Shown here in pieces: positions 22,235 through 34,238 of a DNA stretch of 64,000 nucleotides. The notes beneath the pieces were generated by a model. The model had not been told where the DNA came from. It saw only the letters and a list, made by a program, of their open reading frames with translations, and searched no databases. Each line of letters starts with the position of its first letter. Positions within the stretch are counted from its first letter, which is position 1. This DNA is from Lactifluus volemus (lineage: Eukaryota > Basidiomycota > Agaricomycetes > Russulales > Russulaceae): the NCBI GenBank assembly GCA_022376515.1, contig WTXI01000010.1, forward strand, positions 1 through 64,000. Direction: 5' to 3'. A program made the position numbers and the translations under genes.

Positions 22235-23464
22235 CTTTCGATTAGGGACGACGATAGGACTTTGTCAAACAGTTCGCAACGCCCTGAGGGCACGTGTTGT
22301 TGTTAGAACTCCGCTACGCAACGACCAAACAAGTAGCCAGGGCTGAGCTCAACTCTGGCGTCGCCGATAGCGACTTGTCCCGCATCTCGCTACCAACAAC
22401 TCCCAATGGTAAGAAGGACCACGTCTACAGCGACTATTTTATCCCCGAGCGGCTTCACGACCACGCCGAAACTTTGACAAGTGGACCACACCCTCCCCAC
22501 CCTCTTCCCTCAGACTCTCGCACGCCTACTATTTCGTTTCTCACGACCGCACAGGAACTTCCTGTATGATCCCAGGTTTTCAGGTTCGATAACCTTTAGA
22601 ACAGACCGACTCATTATCCCTCCTGGTGCCTTGCTGAGCTCGATCTATTTGAGGTCGCCCATGGCTATGGATACCGGTAACTCGGCGGTAAGTGCGCGCG
22701 GTCCAAAGTCCTCCATCGAGGTACTACGGCCTTGAGTAACAGTGCAGCCCCGGCGCACAGCTCGTGGAAGTTCACCTTGATCATATTTGCTGCGACATTG
22801 CTGTCCATGCTCGATATTGACAAGACTAATGGCGTTATCTCAGAGTCCAAGAACGAGTTCTCCCTTTTCTATTCTTACGTCATCGCAATCATCGCACTCT
22901 AATTTGCTGAATAGGATTTATATGCTCGCAAGTCCAAGTTTCTGCGTCTTGCGATCTGCGGGCGCAGCCGGGTATGTTGGTGAGGTCAACGGAGTGTGAA
23001 GGGAAAGGAGGAAGCCTGTGATCGGCTGTCACTATAGTGAGTCCCTTCAAAACAGTCCGACATTTCATTCCGATTCTCTTCTTCAGCATCTGGCTCACTT
23101 TTGCGACCTGTCTTTCTCACTACCACGTAGTTCCGCGCTGGCCACGTTCGGTAAGGACTTATAACCCTGTACGAGCCGAGGACGAGTGCAGACAGCGCCA
23201 TCATTTTACTGTGGCTCGCGTTTTCGACCCTGAGATGACCCTGCGGGCGCTCTATGCGTTTTTTGTGTTTATAGACCTGGATGTACTTTACTAGCATATC
23301 GTAGTAATATAGCCCTGTCTCAGCATCCAATTGACATCGAGGCTCGGCTGGGCCGGGTTGGTCTCGGAGGATGATGTTCCAAAATAGGAAAGAGATTCCG
23401 AAGAGGGGACAACGTCAGCAAAAGCAGTGAGCTTGAACTTTGAAATTTGAAAGGTTGTCTTGTC
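22235..23464. other. Unassigned region between the NLR and AP180 genes
   Basis: No gene is identified with confidence. On the plus strand 22294-22569 is an open frame starting MLLLELRYATTKQVARAE, and 22740-22900 could encode a hydrophobic stretch (WKFTLIIFAATLLSML, then FSLFYSYVIAIIAL) resembling a membrane protein fragment. Neither joins into a convincing gene. It could be an eroded gene or small spliced exons. Confidence 0.35.
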
Positions 23465-26400
23465 ATGTCCTCGTTCGAAAAGGTCGTAAAGAACGCCTGC
23501 AAACCAAAGGCGGCGCCACCAAAAGGAAAGGTAAGCTCGCTCATCTTTTACACATCCAGTATCGTCCTCAAACCTTTCTGGACAGTATCTCGACCCGATC
23601 ATCGCTGCAACATGGTCAGACGATGGCGCTATCCATGACGTTTGCAAAGCCCTCTCTCCTCGCTTTAGAGAGCCAAATTCTATCGTCAGTCTGTCCCTGT
23701 CACCTTATGAACCGCCGAAGCCGCTTGGGGGCTGACAAACATCCAGGTGGTGTTCAAAGCCCTAATCGTCCTCCATGTCATGATTCGGAACGGTTCGACG
23801 GACAATGTTCTACAGTACTTGTCCTCTTCAGAGGTGTTGCGCTTAAAGAACGTCGGTGGCGGACAATGGGAAGGTATGTAATCGTTCGCTTGCCTTTGCC
23901 TTCGATCTCCCCATGTCAGACTGAACCTGGTCAGGTTACGATGCACCCAAAACTCTTCAAAATTACGCTCTTTACCTTGATGCACGCATACGCGCATATC
24001 GCGATCTGAAACACGATGCTATCCGCGTCCAATCCGAAACAAACCGTGACCTGCGTTTATCCATGTCACTCGAGGAGGATACGCGTCGTGGTAACAAATC
24101 GTCCTCTGAAGGGGAAACGAACAAGTTCCAACCCCCTGGAGGTGCAGCGAGGCGTAAGACAATTATGGGACGCAAACTCCGAATTATGACGGTGGAGAAG
24201 GGCCTGTTGAGAGAGACCAAGGTGGTCCAGAAGTTGTTGGACGCACTTGTGGAATGCAGAGTAAGCCCCAATATCTGCCTCATTATATGATTTTCTCTGA
24301 CCCACACGACTGTGCCAAGTTTTACCTTGACAACTTAGAGGATGAACTAACCATCACATCTCTCCAGATGCTTGTCAAGGATCTTCTCATCCTCTTTCAG
24401 GCTGTTAACGAGGGTGTTATCAACGTTCTCGGTAACAACCCTGATTGAGCTCCCCTGGTGCCATGTGCTGATACCCGACTTTGTTCAGAACATTATTTCG
24501 AAATGTCTCATGTTGACGCGGAACAGGCCCTCGCCATCTACCGACACTTTTGCAAACAGGCAGAGCACGCGGTCGAGTTTCTCGGTGTAGCAAGGAAGCT
24601 TCAAAACCTCCTCAACGTTCCCATCCCAAATCTGAAACACGTAATGTCGCCCATCTCTCATTCGAGCTCTCCGTTCACCGTGTTTCGCAGGCCCCGGTTT
24701 CTCTCGTGGGGGCCTTGGAAGAGTATTTGAACGATCCAAATTTTGAACAGAATAGGATCGAGTACAAAGCGAACAGAGATGCTGCGGATAAGAGCCTGAA
24801 GAATGGTCGATCAGTTGCGAAGAAAGCCGATCAAGGTGAGCGATTTGACCCAAGCCATCAATATTGATCACCCACGCAGCACTGCCTATGCAAGTGCCAT
24901 CCACCTCAACTGCGCCGGCAACAGAAGCCCCCGGAGGATCGTCTTCGAAGGAGACCCCGAAAGCCGAAACGACCAAGGCATTGACGGACTTCTTTGAGAC
25001 AATCGATAACCAACAGACGACTATCTTCAATCCGCAAAGTGCAAGGTTCGCACTTTTTCTTAATCATTCACTTCTCATCTTACTGTTTTCTACCAGTCCG
25101 ACATCCGGCCAGTTTCAACAAGCAACGTACAACCCATTCAATGCCGCTAGCGCGTCAACCAACCCCTTCCCATTGGCTCAAGTCCAGGCTCAACCTACTG
25201 GTTTCTTGCAACCCCAGTTCACAGTTGTGCCTGGAGCCATTCAGCAGCCAGCTAACCCTTTCCCGGCGCTTCAAGCGACGTCCGCTGGCTTCCTTCAGCC
25301 TCAGATGACAGGTGCAAATCCTTTCCGCGCAACCACTACACCGCAACAAGCGACTGGGCTTTCGCCTTTCGGTCCAAGTAACCCACTACAACCAGCGCCG
25401 ACAGGTGCGAACCCGTTCTTCACGCAGAGTGGCCTCCCTGGAACAAATCCATTCCCGATGATGAATTCAACGAATCCGTTCCCCGTCGGTGCCCAGACGA
25501 CGAATCCATTCCCTGCCGCAGCAAACGTCAATCCCTTCGCAGGGCTAAATAACTCTTCCTTCCCAAATGCGGCAGCTCCAAGCCCTTTCCCGTCTTCAAA
25601 TTCGAACCCATTCCCCATTCAGTCTCGGTCCGTCTCCCAACCGTTTCCCCTCGCGTCGTCCAGTCAACCCCCTGCCACAAACCTTCCCACCGCAAACGCG
25701 CCTATGCCCACATCTATGTTCAACGCACCTGCTCCTATATTCTCAATCCCTGCACGCCCAGCATCAACACCTCTCACCCAAAGGAAACCTTCATCCCCAC
25801 CACCGCAGCCGCTCAAACCGCATCAAACGGGTTCGCGCAATCCGTTCGGTGTGCCCAAGGCTCCCTCACCCCCACCTGTTCCCCGCCCGCCCACGCTTTT
25901 CGAGCTTGCAAGTGGCGTGGCTCAACCTCAGTTACAGCCACAACAGAGCCAAGCGCAGGTCAAGCCGCAAGCAACAGGCTTGCCTACGACCGCCTTTTCC
26001 AGCGTTGCATCTTCTTTCATTACTGGTGGCCCTGTCGGCGTACAGACGCCTCAACTGACCACACCATCACTCACCTCTAATACGACAACAACTGCGATAC
26101 CCATTACCGCTACGACGACAGCGACGGGCTCTACTTTCTCTGATTCCATCTTCAGCTCACTCAACGGACAGCCCACAGGGAACACTGCAATGTCCAGCCA
26201 GCCGACCGGCATGCCGCCACTACGCCCACAGACGACAGGCTTCAGTGCTGGGATCAAGACGTTCAAGCCGACGTCATCGTTTGGTGCGTCACTGCTTGAG
26301 ACGCTGCCGCCGATACCGCAGTCCGCGCCGACGACGCCTACCCTTGAACCAGCTTCATCTCCTGCTGCCAGTGCGACCACTGTGCCCACAGGAGTAGGGC

Positions 26401-26824
26401 TCGGTGCGAATCTGGTAGTGCATCGTTGTCCACCCCTGGTGCGTGGACAGCGACAAATGTTGGTGCGGGCCTTGGTGGTAGTTTTGGCCTCGCACGCAGC
26501 CGACTGGGTTTCCCACCAACGGCTGGGATCAAGTGGTGGCGGTGGTTCCACTATCGGCGTGGGACTGCGTCCACAGGCGACCGGTGCTGGTGTCGGTACT
26601 GTGAACCCGTTCCGCGCTTCGGTCTTTGCTACACCAGGTGCTGGTGGCGCTAGTAGTATGGGAGCGCTCCCTCCATTTAGCGTTCCCAATGTCAACGCGG
26701 GTCCAGCTTGTTCTTGCCGCCCACGGGAGCATCACCTTTTGCACAGAGCTTGTTTGTCGGAGGGCAGACGAACGGGTCAAAGCAGCCCATGGCCAATGGC
26801 ACTGCTGCTACGTCGTTGATTTAG
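23465..26824 (+). CDS. ANTH-domain clathrin adaptor (AP180/YAP180-like)
   Basis: The protein begins MSSFEKVVKNACKPKAAPPK. The ANTH domain spans the first exons (VFKALIVLHVMIRNGSTDNV, ARIRAYRDLKHDAIRVQSET, RFYLDNLEDELTI, ALAIYRHFCKQAEHAVEFLG); this fold binds PtdIns(4,5)P2 and bends membrane at endocytic sites. The long C-terminal exon (about 25098-26824) is Pro/Gln-rich with 12 NPF tripeptides, which bind EH-domain endocytic proteins. The first intron begins at 23531 and further short introns split the ANTH domain. The last exon shows three single-base breaks, near 26404, 26533 and 26702 (the last two in G runs); correcting the register gives a typical end, NGTAATSLI, at the TAG 26822-26824. 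These breaks look like assembly indels. Confidence 0.9.
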
Positions 26825-27251
26825 GCTTTTAACTGTATTTATTATTTCTTTCCACATTTTTTTTTTACTGTTTCCCCACTTGCGGCTGTTCGTATGCATA
26901 CTCTCTCTCACTTTCCCCGTCGACCAACTGTGTTACCTTACATAGAACAAAAATTGTTCTGTCCCGATGCCTTCTTTGATGATGATACCTGGGGACGACT
27001 TTTTCTTGATCCAAATCATTCATTCGGACTCTCTTTGACTTTTTTATGGGGGCTGTCATACCCTACCGTACTCACCGTGTCAAAATGTAATAATTGGACC
27101 ATTTTGGGTCGCCAAAAGCTTGGGCCGCGGCTGCGGCGCGGGAAGATTATACTTTTGTTGATTCACTCTTGCCGCGCACCACACGAGACGCGCCTCGGGC
27201 AGTCGAGGCCAACTTTATAATACTTCCGCCACCACAAACGTTTTGCTTGAT
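26825..27251. promoter_or_regulatory. AP180-NASP intergenic region
   Basis: The head-to-tail spacer between two plus-strand genes holds the 3' end of the AP180 gene and the promoter of the chaperone gene. A TTTATAATA sequence at about 27214 lies 38 bp before the chaperone ATG and is a possible TATA-like element, close to the start. T-rich tracts (26857-26867) lie near the AP180 stop. Confidence 0.4.
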
Positions 27252-28888
27252 ATGTCCACGTACGTCTCGTCCATCGTGTTGCCAGTTTTTGAGTCATGTT
27301 TCCTCAAAGGTTTTCGTTTGCAGTACTAATAATAATCTACCCGCGCCCGTCAGCGTCAGTGACGCGCTCGATCACGCGAAACGGGCGTTCGCGTTGCGCA
27401 AGTACGAACAAGCAGTCGAACATTATGCCACCGCACTTGAACTCTTGTTCGTCTCCCTTTCTTGATCACAACACCCCCCCCCACCCCCCAACTCATGTGT
27501 CCCTCACACACAGGTCAAAAACACACGAGGAAGACGCGCAGGAGATGGCGGATGTCTATTTCGCGTACGGAAAAGCGTTGCTCGAGAATGCTATCGCTCA
27601 AAGCTCCGTACTTGGCAAGGAACAACAACAGGACGGCGCGGCAGCTGTAGAAGGTAAGTTATAACAACAATGTGTTTCCCCCCTCTCCCACTCCCTCCCT
27701 CGTCGTTCGTTTTGTTGATGAACGTGTTTTTTTTTGTTTTCGTTTTGGCATGCATGTGTGCTCGTGTGTGCAGAAGAACCTGTGCAGAACGGAAACAAAA
27801 TCATGTCGTTTTCGGGGGATGCAGAAGAAGAAGGTGGTGGGGAGGACGATCCCGCGGTCGATTTGTTCGCCGAGGCGTCCAAGCCGGAAGCGACGGCGGA
27901 GGGTGAGGAGGAAGAAGAGGCAGCAGCAGCAGACGAGGGGGACGAAGCGGAACCTGAAGACGATTTTAATGCGGCGTGGGAGGTTCTCGACCTCGCGCGG
28001 GCGATATACGAGAAGCGAATGGATGGGGATGATGAGATACGACTCAAAGTGGCCGACACGTTCATCGCGCTCGGTGACATATCCCTTGAAACGGGTGCGT
28101 TTTTCACCCCTTCTATCCAACTTTTTTTGCTTACCTTTGGCCCCCCCCTCAGAGAAATTCGACCAGGCTGTCACGGATTATAGCGCTGGGCTCGCGCTAA
28201 AAACCGAATTGCTCCCGCTGTCGTCACGTCAGCTTGCAGAGGCACACTATAAGCTTAGCATCACGTTCGATCTTACTGCCGGTCGGCTCGCGGACGCTAT
28301 TTACCATGCACAACGTGCGGTCGAGAGTATAGAGGCACGTCTTGCCGAATTGCAGGCCGGCCTCGCCGGCACACTACCGCCGTTACCTGAACCCCCTTCG
28401 GACGCACAAGGCAAGGGAAAGGGTAAAGACAAGCGGGGAGCGCTTGCACCGGAGGAGCTAGTTCAGAACTGGAGTAAGACGCAAATCGAAGCCGAAATAA
28501 AAGAGCTTGGCGAGTTGAAGAAGGATCTGGCTCTCAAGGTTATTTTATGCTCGTTCCTTTCCTCGCTGACTGACTGAACATCGCGATTTCTCGCTCTCAG
28601 GTGGAAGAGTTAAAGTCGGCACCTAACGATGAGCGGGACAGCGGGCTGTCTGCGCCAGAGTTGGCACAGCGTGCACTTGATCGTGAACTTAACGCTGCGC
28701 CTACTAGTACAGCGCCTCAGGACCTGCCGGTGAACGACCTCACGTCGATGGTCGTAAAGAAGAAAAAGAAAGCGCCGCCTGTGCCCGAGGCGAGCGGCGC
28801 CATCGAAAAGCGCAAAGCAGAGGACGAGGCGCAAACGCCACCAGACCGTGACAAGAAGGCCCGCGTGGAGGAGACCTCTTCACCATGA
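27252..28888 (+). CDS. NASP: NASP/Hif1/Sim3-type histone chaperone (SHNi-TPR)
   Basis: Six exons (27252-27259, 27324-27446, 27514-27653, 27774-28094, 28153-28538, 28601-28888) join in phase to a 421-residue protein. The order is typical of SHNi-TPR chaperones of H3-H4 and CENP-A-type histones: first TPR (SDALDHAKRAFALRKYEQAV), second TPR interrupted by a long acidic insert (EEEEEAAAADEGDEAEPED), TPRs in ARAIYEKRMDGDDEIRLKVA and KFDQAVTDYSAGLALKTELL, then a coiled-coil helix and a basic nuclear-localisation-like tail (VVKKKKKAPP; KRKAEDEAQTPPDRDKKARV). The tiny first exon (M-S plus two bases) and intron 1 were set by phase. It acts in the nucleus, storing and delivering histones. Confidence 0.9.
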
Positions 28889-28995
28889 TAACTCTTGTTT
28901 GAGACTCGGTCCTTTTTGTATTTTTACTTTTGATATCTACATTACACTATGACTCGCTGCCCTTATTTTCTCTCTTGCACAATGCTTTTTTTTTT

Positions 28996-30551
28996 TCAAA
29001 AAGGCAACTCGTCTGCCCGGATAGGTTGATGCGTGTATTGCTTTTTCCGGGTCCCTGTCCAAACTCGCCGACGATATGTCCATCTTCGCCCTTGCTTCTC
29101 AAAACGTACTTGTACGTCACCAGTCCGTCAAGTCCGACGGGTCCACGCGCGTGAATCCGTCCGGTGCTGATCCCGACCTCGGCACCGAACCCATATCGAA
29201 AGCCGTCAGCGAAGCGCGTACTCGCGTTGACGAACACGCCGGCCGAGTCGACGCCACGGACAAAGGTGCTACCCGCATCTGTCGATCGGTGATGATGCAA
29301 TCGGTATGGTGAGAGCCATGCTTGTTGATGTGGGCTATGGCGGCGGAGAGGGAGGGCACGGTGCGCACGGATAAGGTGAGCGAGAGGTGTTCGGTCGTGT
29401 AAGCTTCGGAGGTAGCTGGAAGCACGTGCGTAGAGAAGAGTCGAGCTGGTGCGCCGTTAGCGCTGCTGTTGTTGCTGCTGTGCGTGTCGGCTCGTCGCAG
29501 AGGAGCTTTACGTTGGAGGCGAGAAGCGCACTTGCGACCTCGGGCCAGATCGTCTCAAGCAAGCTTTCGTGGACTAGGAGCGTTTCTACTGCATTGCACG
29601 CTGCAGGATAATCGATCTACACGGAGAGATTGAAAAAAAAAAAAAAAAACAAAGGTTTTGGACATTACGCACCTTGGCGTCCACCACTATACGTTTTGCT
29701 TTTTCTCGATCGGCGGATTCGTCAAGATAGATGGCGCAGAGCCCATCCGCATGTCCCATCACGGCTATCCGCGTACTCTGCTGAATCGAACGTACGAGCG
29801 CATTGCTCCCCCGTGGAATGACCAAATCGATGTATCGGTCTTGATCGAGCAGTGCCGTCACTTCCGCGCGCGTCTCGACGGTCTGTATGAACGTTCCGGG
29901 CAGCGCAGTGCGCCCCAAAGCAGCTTGAATCGTGCGCGTCAGCTCGGCGGTAGTCCGCGTAGATTCCTTGCCGCCTTTGAGTATCGCAGCATTACCTTTA
30001 AAAAAAATTATTAAAAAAAGAGGGAGGAAGGGGAGGTAGGAACGTTTACCGGATTTGAGCGCGAGTGCTGCAATGTTGATGATGACTTCGGGACGCGATT
30101 CAAAGATGACGAGTAAAACGCCGATCGGACAAGTGACGCGGTAAAGTTCCAAGTCGTCGTGCAACGAACGCGCATAAGTGATCGAGCCCGTGGGGTCCGG
30201 GAGCGCTGCGATGTCCGTCACGCCCTGTAGCATGGTATCCCATTTATCGCCCGCGCGCAAATCGAGTCGTTTCACGAGTGAAGACGTCAGTCTTCCCGCG
30301 GCTACCTCTGCCTCTGCGCGCTACTCTCTTGCATCGTTTTAGCTATATAAAAGTGTTTGGGGGCGCACACTTGTATGAAACGTACGGCCATGTCCTCGCC
30401 ATTCGCTCTTAAGATGACATCCTTGTTCGCTTCGAGTTGCTTTCGAATTTCTTGCAGGGCGAGTGTTCGCTCGGTGGTAGTGCTGACAAGCTGAGAAGCC
30501 TCGAACGCTGCTTTGGCGGTTTGAGCGATAGATTCTGCGCTTGCTAACATG
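28996..30551 (-). CDS. PRO2: Gamma-glutamyl phosphate reductase (proline synthesis)
   Basis: The enzyme reduces gamma-glutamyl phosphate with NADPH to glutamate semialdehyde, the second step of proline synthesis. It starts [19 protein letters not shown] at 30551. Conserved blocks are [98 protein letters not shown] and [17 protein letters not shown], followed by [11 protein letters not shown]. Introns lie near 30308-30386, 30005-30045 and 29610-29680, the last two with low-complexity A/T runs. Three register changes occur, near 29430, 29290 and at the T5 run 29042-29046; the last, if one base longer, gives a normal end ([14 protein letters not shown]) and the stop at 28996. Assembly indels are more likely than a pseudogene. 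Confidence 0.88.
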
Positions 30552-31421
30552 CCTTTTTTTTTCTTGAAGTGAAATTTTGAGGCAAAGTTAAGTGTCAGGC
30601 CCGGATAACTCGGAACCGAGATTAGATTTAGAGTTGTTCGGATCTTTCCTCGATAGGTACTGGATCTCAAGCCTCCCCCCGCCACAGTTGATTCAACTTT
30701 TGCGTAGTAGTAACTTACAGTACTAGTGCTAGGGAATTTTAGCTGTGTGGGAAGAGATGCTGGAGACCGATGATGGATCGGATCGAGCTCAGAGGGAGCA
30801 GGAGCCCGAAGACGGGACAGCCAGGCACCCTGAGGGCGACCCGGCGTGGAAAACGACCGCTCCCCGTTGAGGGCGATCGCCCACAGCCATCAACTACGAT
30901 GTTTCGCATTAAGACCATTTTTATACATAGACTTATTTTTTGCGCAGGTGACGAAATCCCACCATCAGGAAACAGAGACCAAGACAGCGGAGGCCTACCC
31001 GAAGCTACCCGGAGCTATCCGAGGCGTGTAGACCTCGTAGCTTGTTTCCTGATGTGACCTCACGCCCAGATCGAGCGGCCATCTCGGGCTCCAACGGAGT
31101 CGAAGACTCTGATTTCGTCGTTATACCAACGATCTCAATCTTTTTACATCGTAATTAGTGAGGTACATTAGTTACAGATGTTCTAGTTAAATACTTCGTA
31201 TCAGCACTTGTGAGGTGCATTGATTTGCCCCTTTCGTTTTTCCCTTTTCGCGTGATCTCGTTTTCCTCTCGTTATCGCCTCATTCTCGATTCGGAGCTTC
31301 AATAGCTTCAATCTCTAAGTAGTACATGTGCATTATGATTCAATCGGTGCATGGACGAAGCAAAAAAGAGACAGGTAGTGTAGACAGGAGGCATCGTTCA
31401 TATAGTTGCGTGCAATTACTT
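30552..31421. other. Intergenic, no gene seen
   Basis: This region holds the PRO2 upstream sequence and the 3' flank of the BTB-repeat gene. Short open frames at 30770-31057 have no recognisable content. Confidence 0.5.
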
Positions 31422-34238
31422 CTACTCCTGCTCCTGCCATTCCGAGTCCTCCGAGTCCCAATCATCACTGTCACTATCAGTAAGATAGTTGACTTCCTTC
31501 TCCGCGGCAGTAGTAGTCGACGGAGGCAAACCATCCAACACCACCCAACTTGAAGGGTCCTCTCCACGCTCCGTCTTCGAGGTGACAGTGCTCGAGCCAG
31601 CCTTGTTACCAGGAGCTTTGGCGAGTTCAGCTGTCATCACTTGGGACGTGTTGGCCTCAGCCTCAGCCTTGGTCTTTGCTTTACCTTTCGTTTCAGCAAC
31701 CGTCTTGGCCTTGATGTCCGCATCCGCCCCAAGCTGTGCCTTTGCGTCAGGCTTAACTTTTGTCTCGACTTCAGTTTTCACTTTGGCTTGAGCACCACGC
31801 TTCGTCTTCTGGAGTTCCGCGTCACCTCTCGCCTTCTGGAGCTCAGCTTCAGCGTCGTCCTTGGCCTTGGCCTTGGCGTCAGCTTCCTTCGTCTTAGCCT
31901 CTGCGTCGCGTTTTGCTCGCGCCTCCGCATCGCTAGACTTGGCCGCCGTCTCCGCCTTGGCCTTCGATTCGATGTCTACTTTGGCCTTAGGTCCCTTCGC
32001 CTTTGACTCAGTGTTCGCCTTGGCCTTGGGCTCCTTGTCCGCCTTGTTCTTCGACTCGGTGTCCGCCTTCGCCTTGGGGCCTGCGTCTGCCTTCGCCTTA
32101 GACTCGGTGTCGGCTTTGGCTTTAGGCCCCGTGTTGACCTTTGCCTTAGATTCGGTGTCGGTCTTGGCCTTGGACCCCGTATCAGCCTTTGCCTTGGGCT
32201 CCGACTCTGTCTTGGCCTTAGAATCAGACTCCGCATTGGACTTGGCTCCCTTAACGCGCCTGGCATTCGCCTCAGCACCGGCCGTCCGCTTAGCTGGCTT
32301 CTTGGCCTCAATCTCTGCCGCTGCCGCCTTTACACGTGCTGCCTCTGCTGCCTTCTCTTCTTCAGCGTCTGCAACTCGTGTCTTGTTATCCGCTTGCTCC
32401 TGCTCCTTGACTTCAGCGTCAGCTCGCTCCTGATGGGACTTGCTGGAACCAGCGATCGGAGCGTCGCCTTGCGACTTATGCGGTAGCAGGAAATCGAACA
32501 ATACCGATTCGCCGGATTGCCTCTTGAACTGAATGGGGAGGTGTGTATGCGCAGTGGGGTCAGGTGTAGTAAACGCAGGGGCAGGGATGGGGGTAGGGAC
32601 AATGATGGGCTTTGGGGCCTGGAAACTGGGGACAGTGGCATTATTCAGCTGCCCCGAGGCGAGGATAGGTGAGTTTTGCCTCTTGAATTGTATGGGGATG
32701 TGGGTGTGACCATATAAGGCGGGATCGGATGTAGGCGTAGAGTGGGGCAGTGGTGATTTGGAACCAGATGATGTAGCATCGACATTAAGCTTGGCTTCCT
32801 CCGTCGTCTGTGAGGGCGTGCGCTCGGGGCGCGTACCCCGTACTGATCCTGTGATAGATTGAGTTCCTACACGCTCGAGACGTGTAGCGGCATTTCCCTA
32901 AAATCCCTCTTATTGGCGTCCAAGTGCGCGGAAGAACCTCGTCCACTCACCCCCGCTTCCGGCCCACTCGGTAACCCTAACCCCCCCAGGGACCAGACAC
33001 GCCCCACTGGTGCTCGGGGGGACTGCGGCTGAGGTGCTAGGGTCGTGACGGGATTACTCGTGCTTCGTGTGCCCGTTGACCTGGCCAATGGGTGATCCAA
33101 TCGCGTGGCCATCGCCGACCACATTGCGGGCGATTGCCACACCTGTACTGGCGAGTCAGCTTGGATATGAAATAGGAAATTTGGTCTTGCTCACCGATCC
33201 ACCTCGATGAGAAGTTAAAGCAGAGGAACTCATTCCATTTGTCTGAATGGCGAGTTGGGGCGTGCTGCGACCACCCGTTGGGGCACCGCGTACCGTGGGA
33301 GCTGGCTACACAAAGTTATGGAGATGGCCATAGGGAAAGAGAGAAATCGGCATTATTCACAGTAAATAGGTCCGATGCCCCATTTGAATCGCTCAAGGGG
33401 GTGTTCAATGACCACGCTGTCCTATTCGTGGGGGAGGGCGGAGACTGGAAGATTTCTGATATCAACGAGCGGAGACCCGGGCCTCTTAGCTGAACAGGCG
33501 AAGGACTTAGGCCTCCGCCCGTCTCGGATGCACGAGCCACCTCCCGCGCGCAGGCGATTTGAACACTTGTTCTTACGCCGAGCTTGATTCCCTCTTCGAC
33601 ACCAATGGGATCGTCCCGGATGGTCAGAGATTCATAGCAATCCAAAAGGCGTGTTTCGCTAAGGTTGAATCGTTGATAGATTGGGATTCTCTCCACAGGG
33701 GAAAGATCGAGGTTCTCCAATTCCCTAATGCAAAGCTGTTCAACATCCCTGAATCCCCACTTCCGGGCCAATTCTAGGATCGAACACCATTCATCCGATG
33801 TCGCTTCGTAGAGAGAATATTTTCTTCAGAACGTGGGGGTTAATGCAGACTAAGGCATGACTTGAATGACGACATACGGATTATAAAAGGTCCATAAGAA
33901 AGATGCAAAGGCCTCGCTAGTCACATCGTTTAAAACCAGCGGGTTGGATTCCGAAGATCCTGGTGGTTCCTGGCCAAGAAGTGTGGGGGCAGAAAGCAGC
34001 AATCTGAAGTGGGCCGACTCGCGTGTCAAAAAATATCGATGTATTTTGAAGATATCATTTTCAACCTGGGTATGAAATCACGATCGTCAGCTCAGGTTGC
34101 AGATATAAAATGGGTGTAGCGTACTCTGATTGTCAAGTCGGCTTTATGGATGAAGTAGTTGCGGTGACGCTTAAGGGGACCCGTCGAAGTCGAAGGGGTA
34201 AGAGGGCTGACCTTGATGAGCGACGGTGAGATCGGCAT
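31422..34238 (-). CDS. BTB-domain protein with a long Lys/Ala/Asp repeat tail (BTB-1)
   Basis: Six exons (34125-34238, 33878-34065, 33361-33823, 33195-33305, 32951-33142, 31422-32897) join in phase to 847 residues. Residues 28-250 form a BTB/POZ-type module of the agaricomycete kind (KADLTIRVENDIFKIHRYFL; EAFASFLWTFYNP; ILELARKWGFRDVEQL). A Ser/Pro-rich linker follows with a twice-used motif (HTHIPIQFKRQ and HTHLPIQFKRQ). The last exon encodes about 200 residues of highly charged KAKADTESKAKAD-type repeats, then WVVLDGLPPS and an acidic end (DSDSDDWDSEDSEW). The related genes BTB-2 and BTB-3 stop after the BTB module. The function is unknown; BTB modules mediate protein-protein contacts, and the tail is probably disordered or helical. 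Confidence 0.75.
31960..32250 (-). repeat. Tandem repeat coding for KAKADTES-type units
   Basis: About ten degenerate 27-33-bp units encode ESKAKADT, GPKAKADT or EPKAKANT. Codons for Lys and Ala alternate (AAG, GCC), and unit length varies by a few residues, as expected for replication slippage. Confidence 0.75.

Noticed and set aside
31489..32433. Plus-strand Leu/Ala/Phe-rich frames that look like membrane proteins
   Set aside because: They are the antisense of the KAKADTES repeat, and the hydrophobic bias follows from complementing Lys, Ala and Asp codons.
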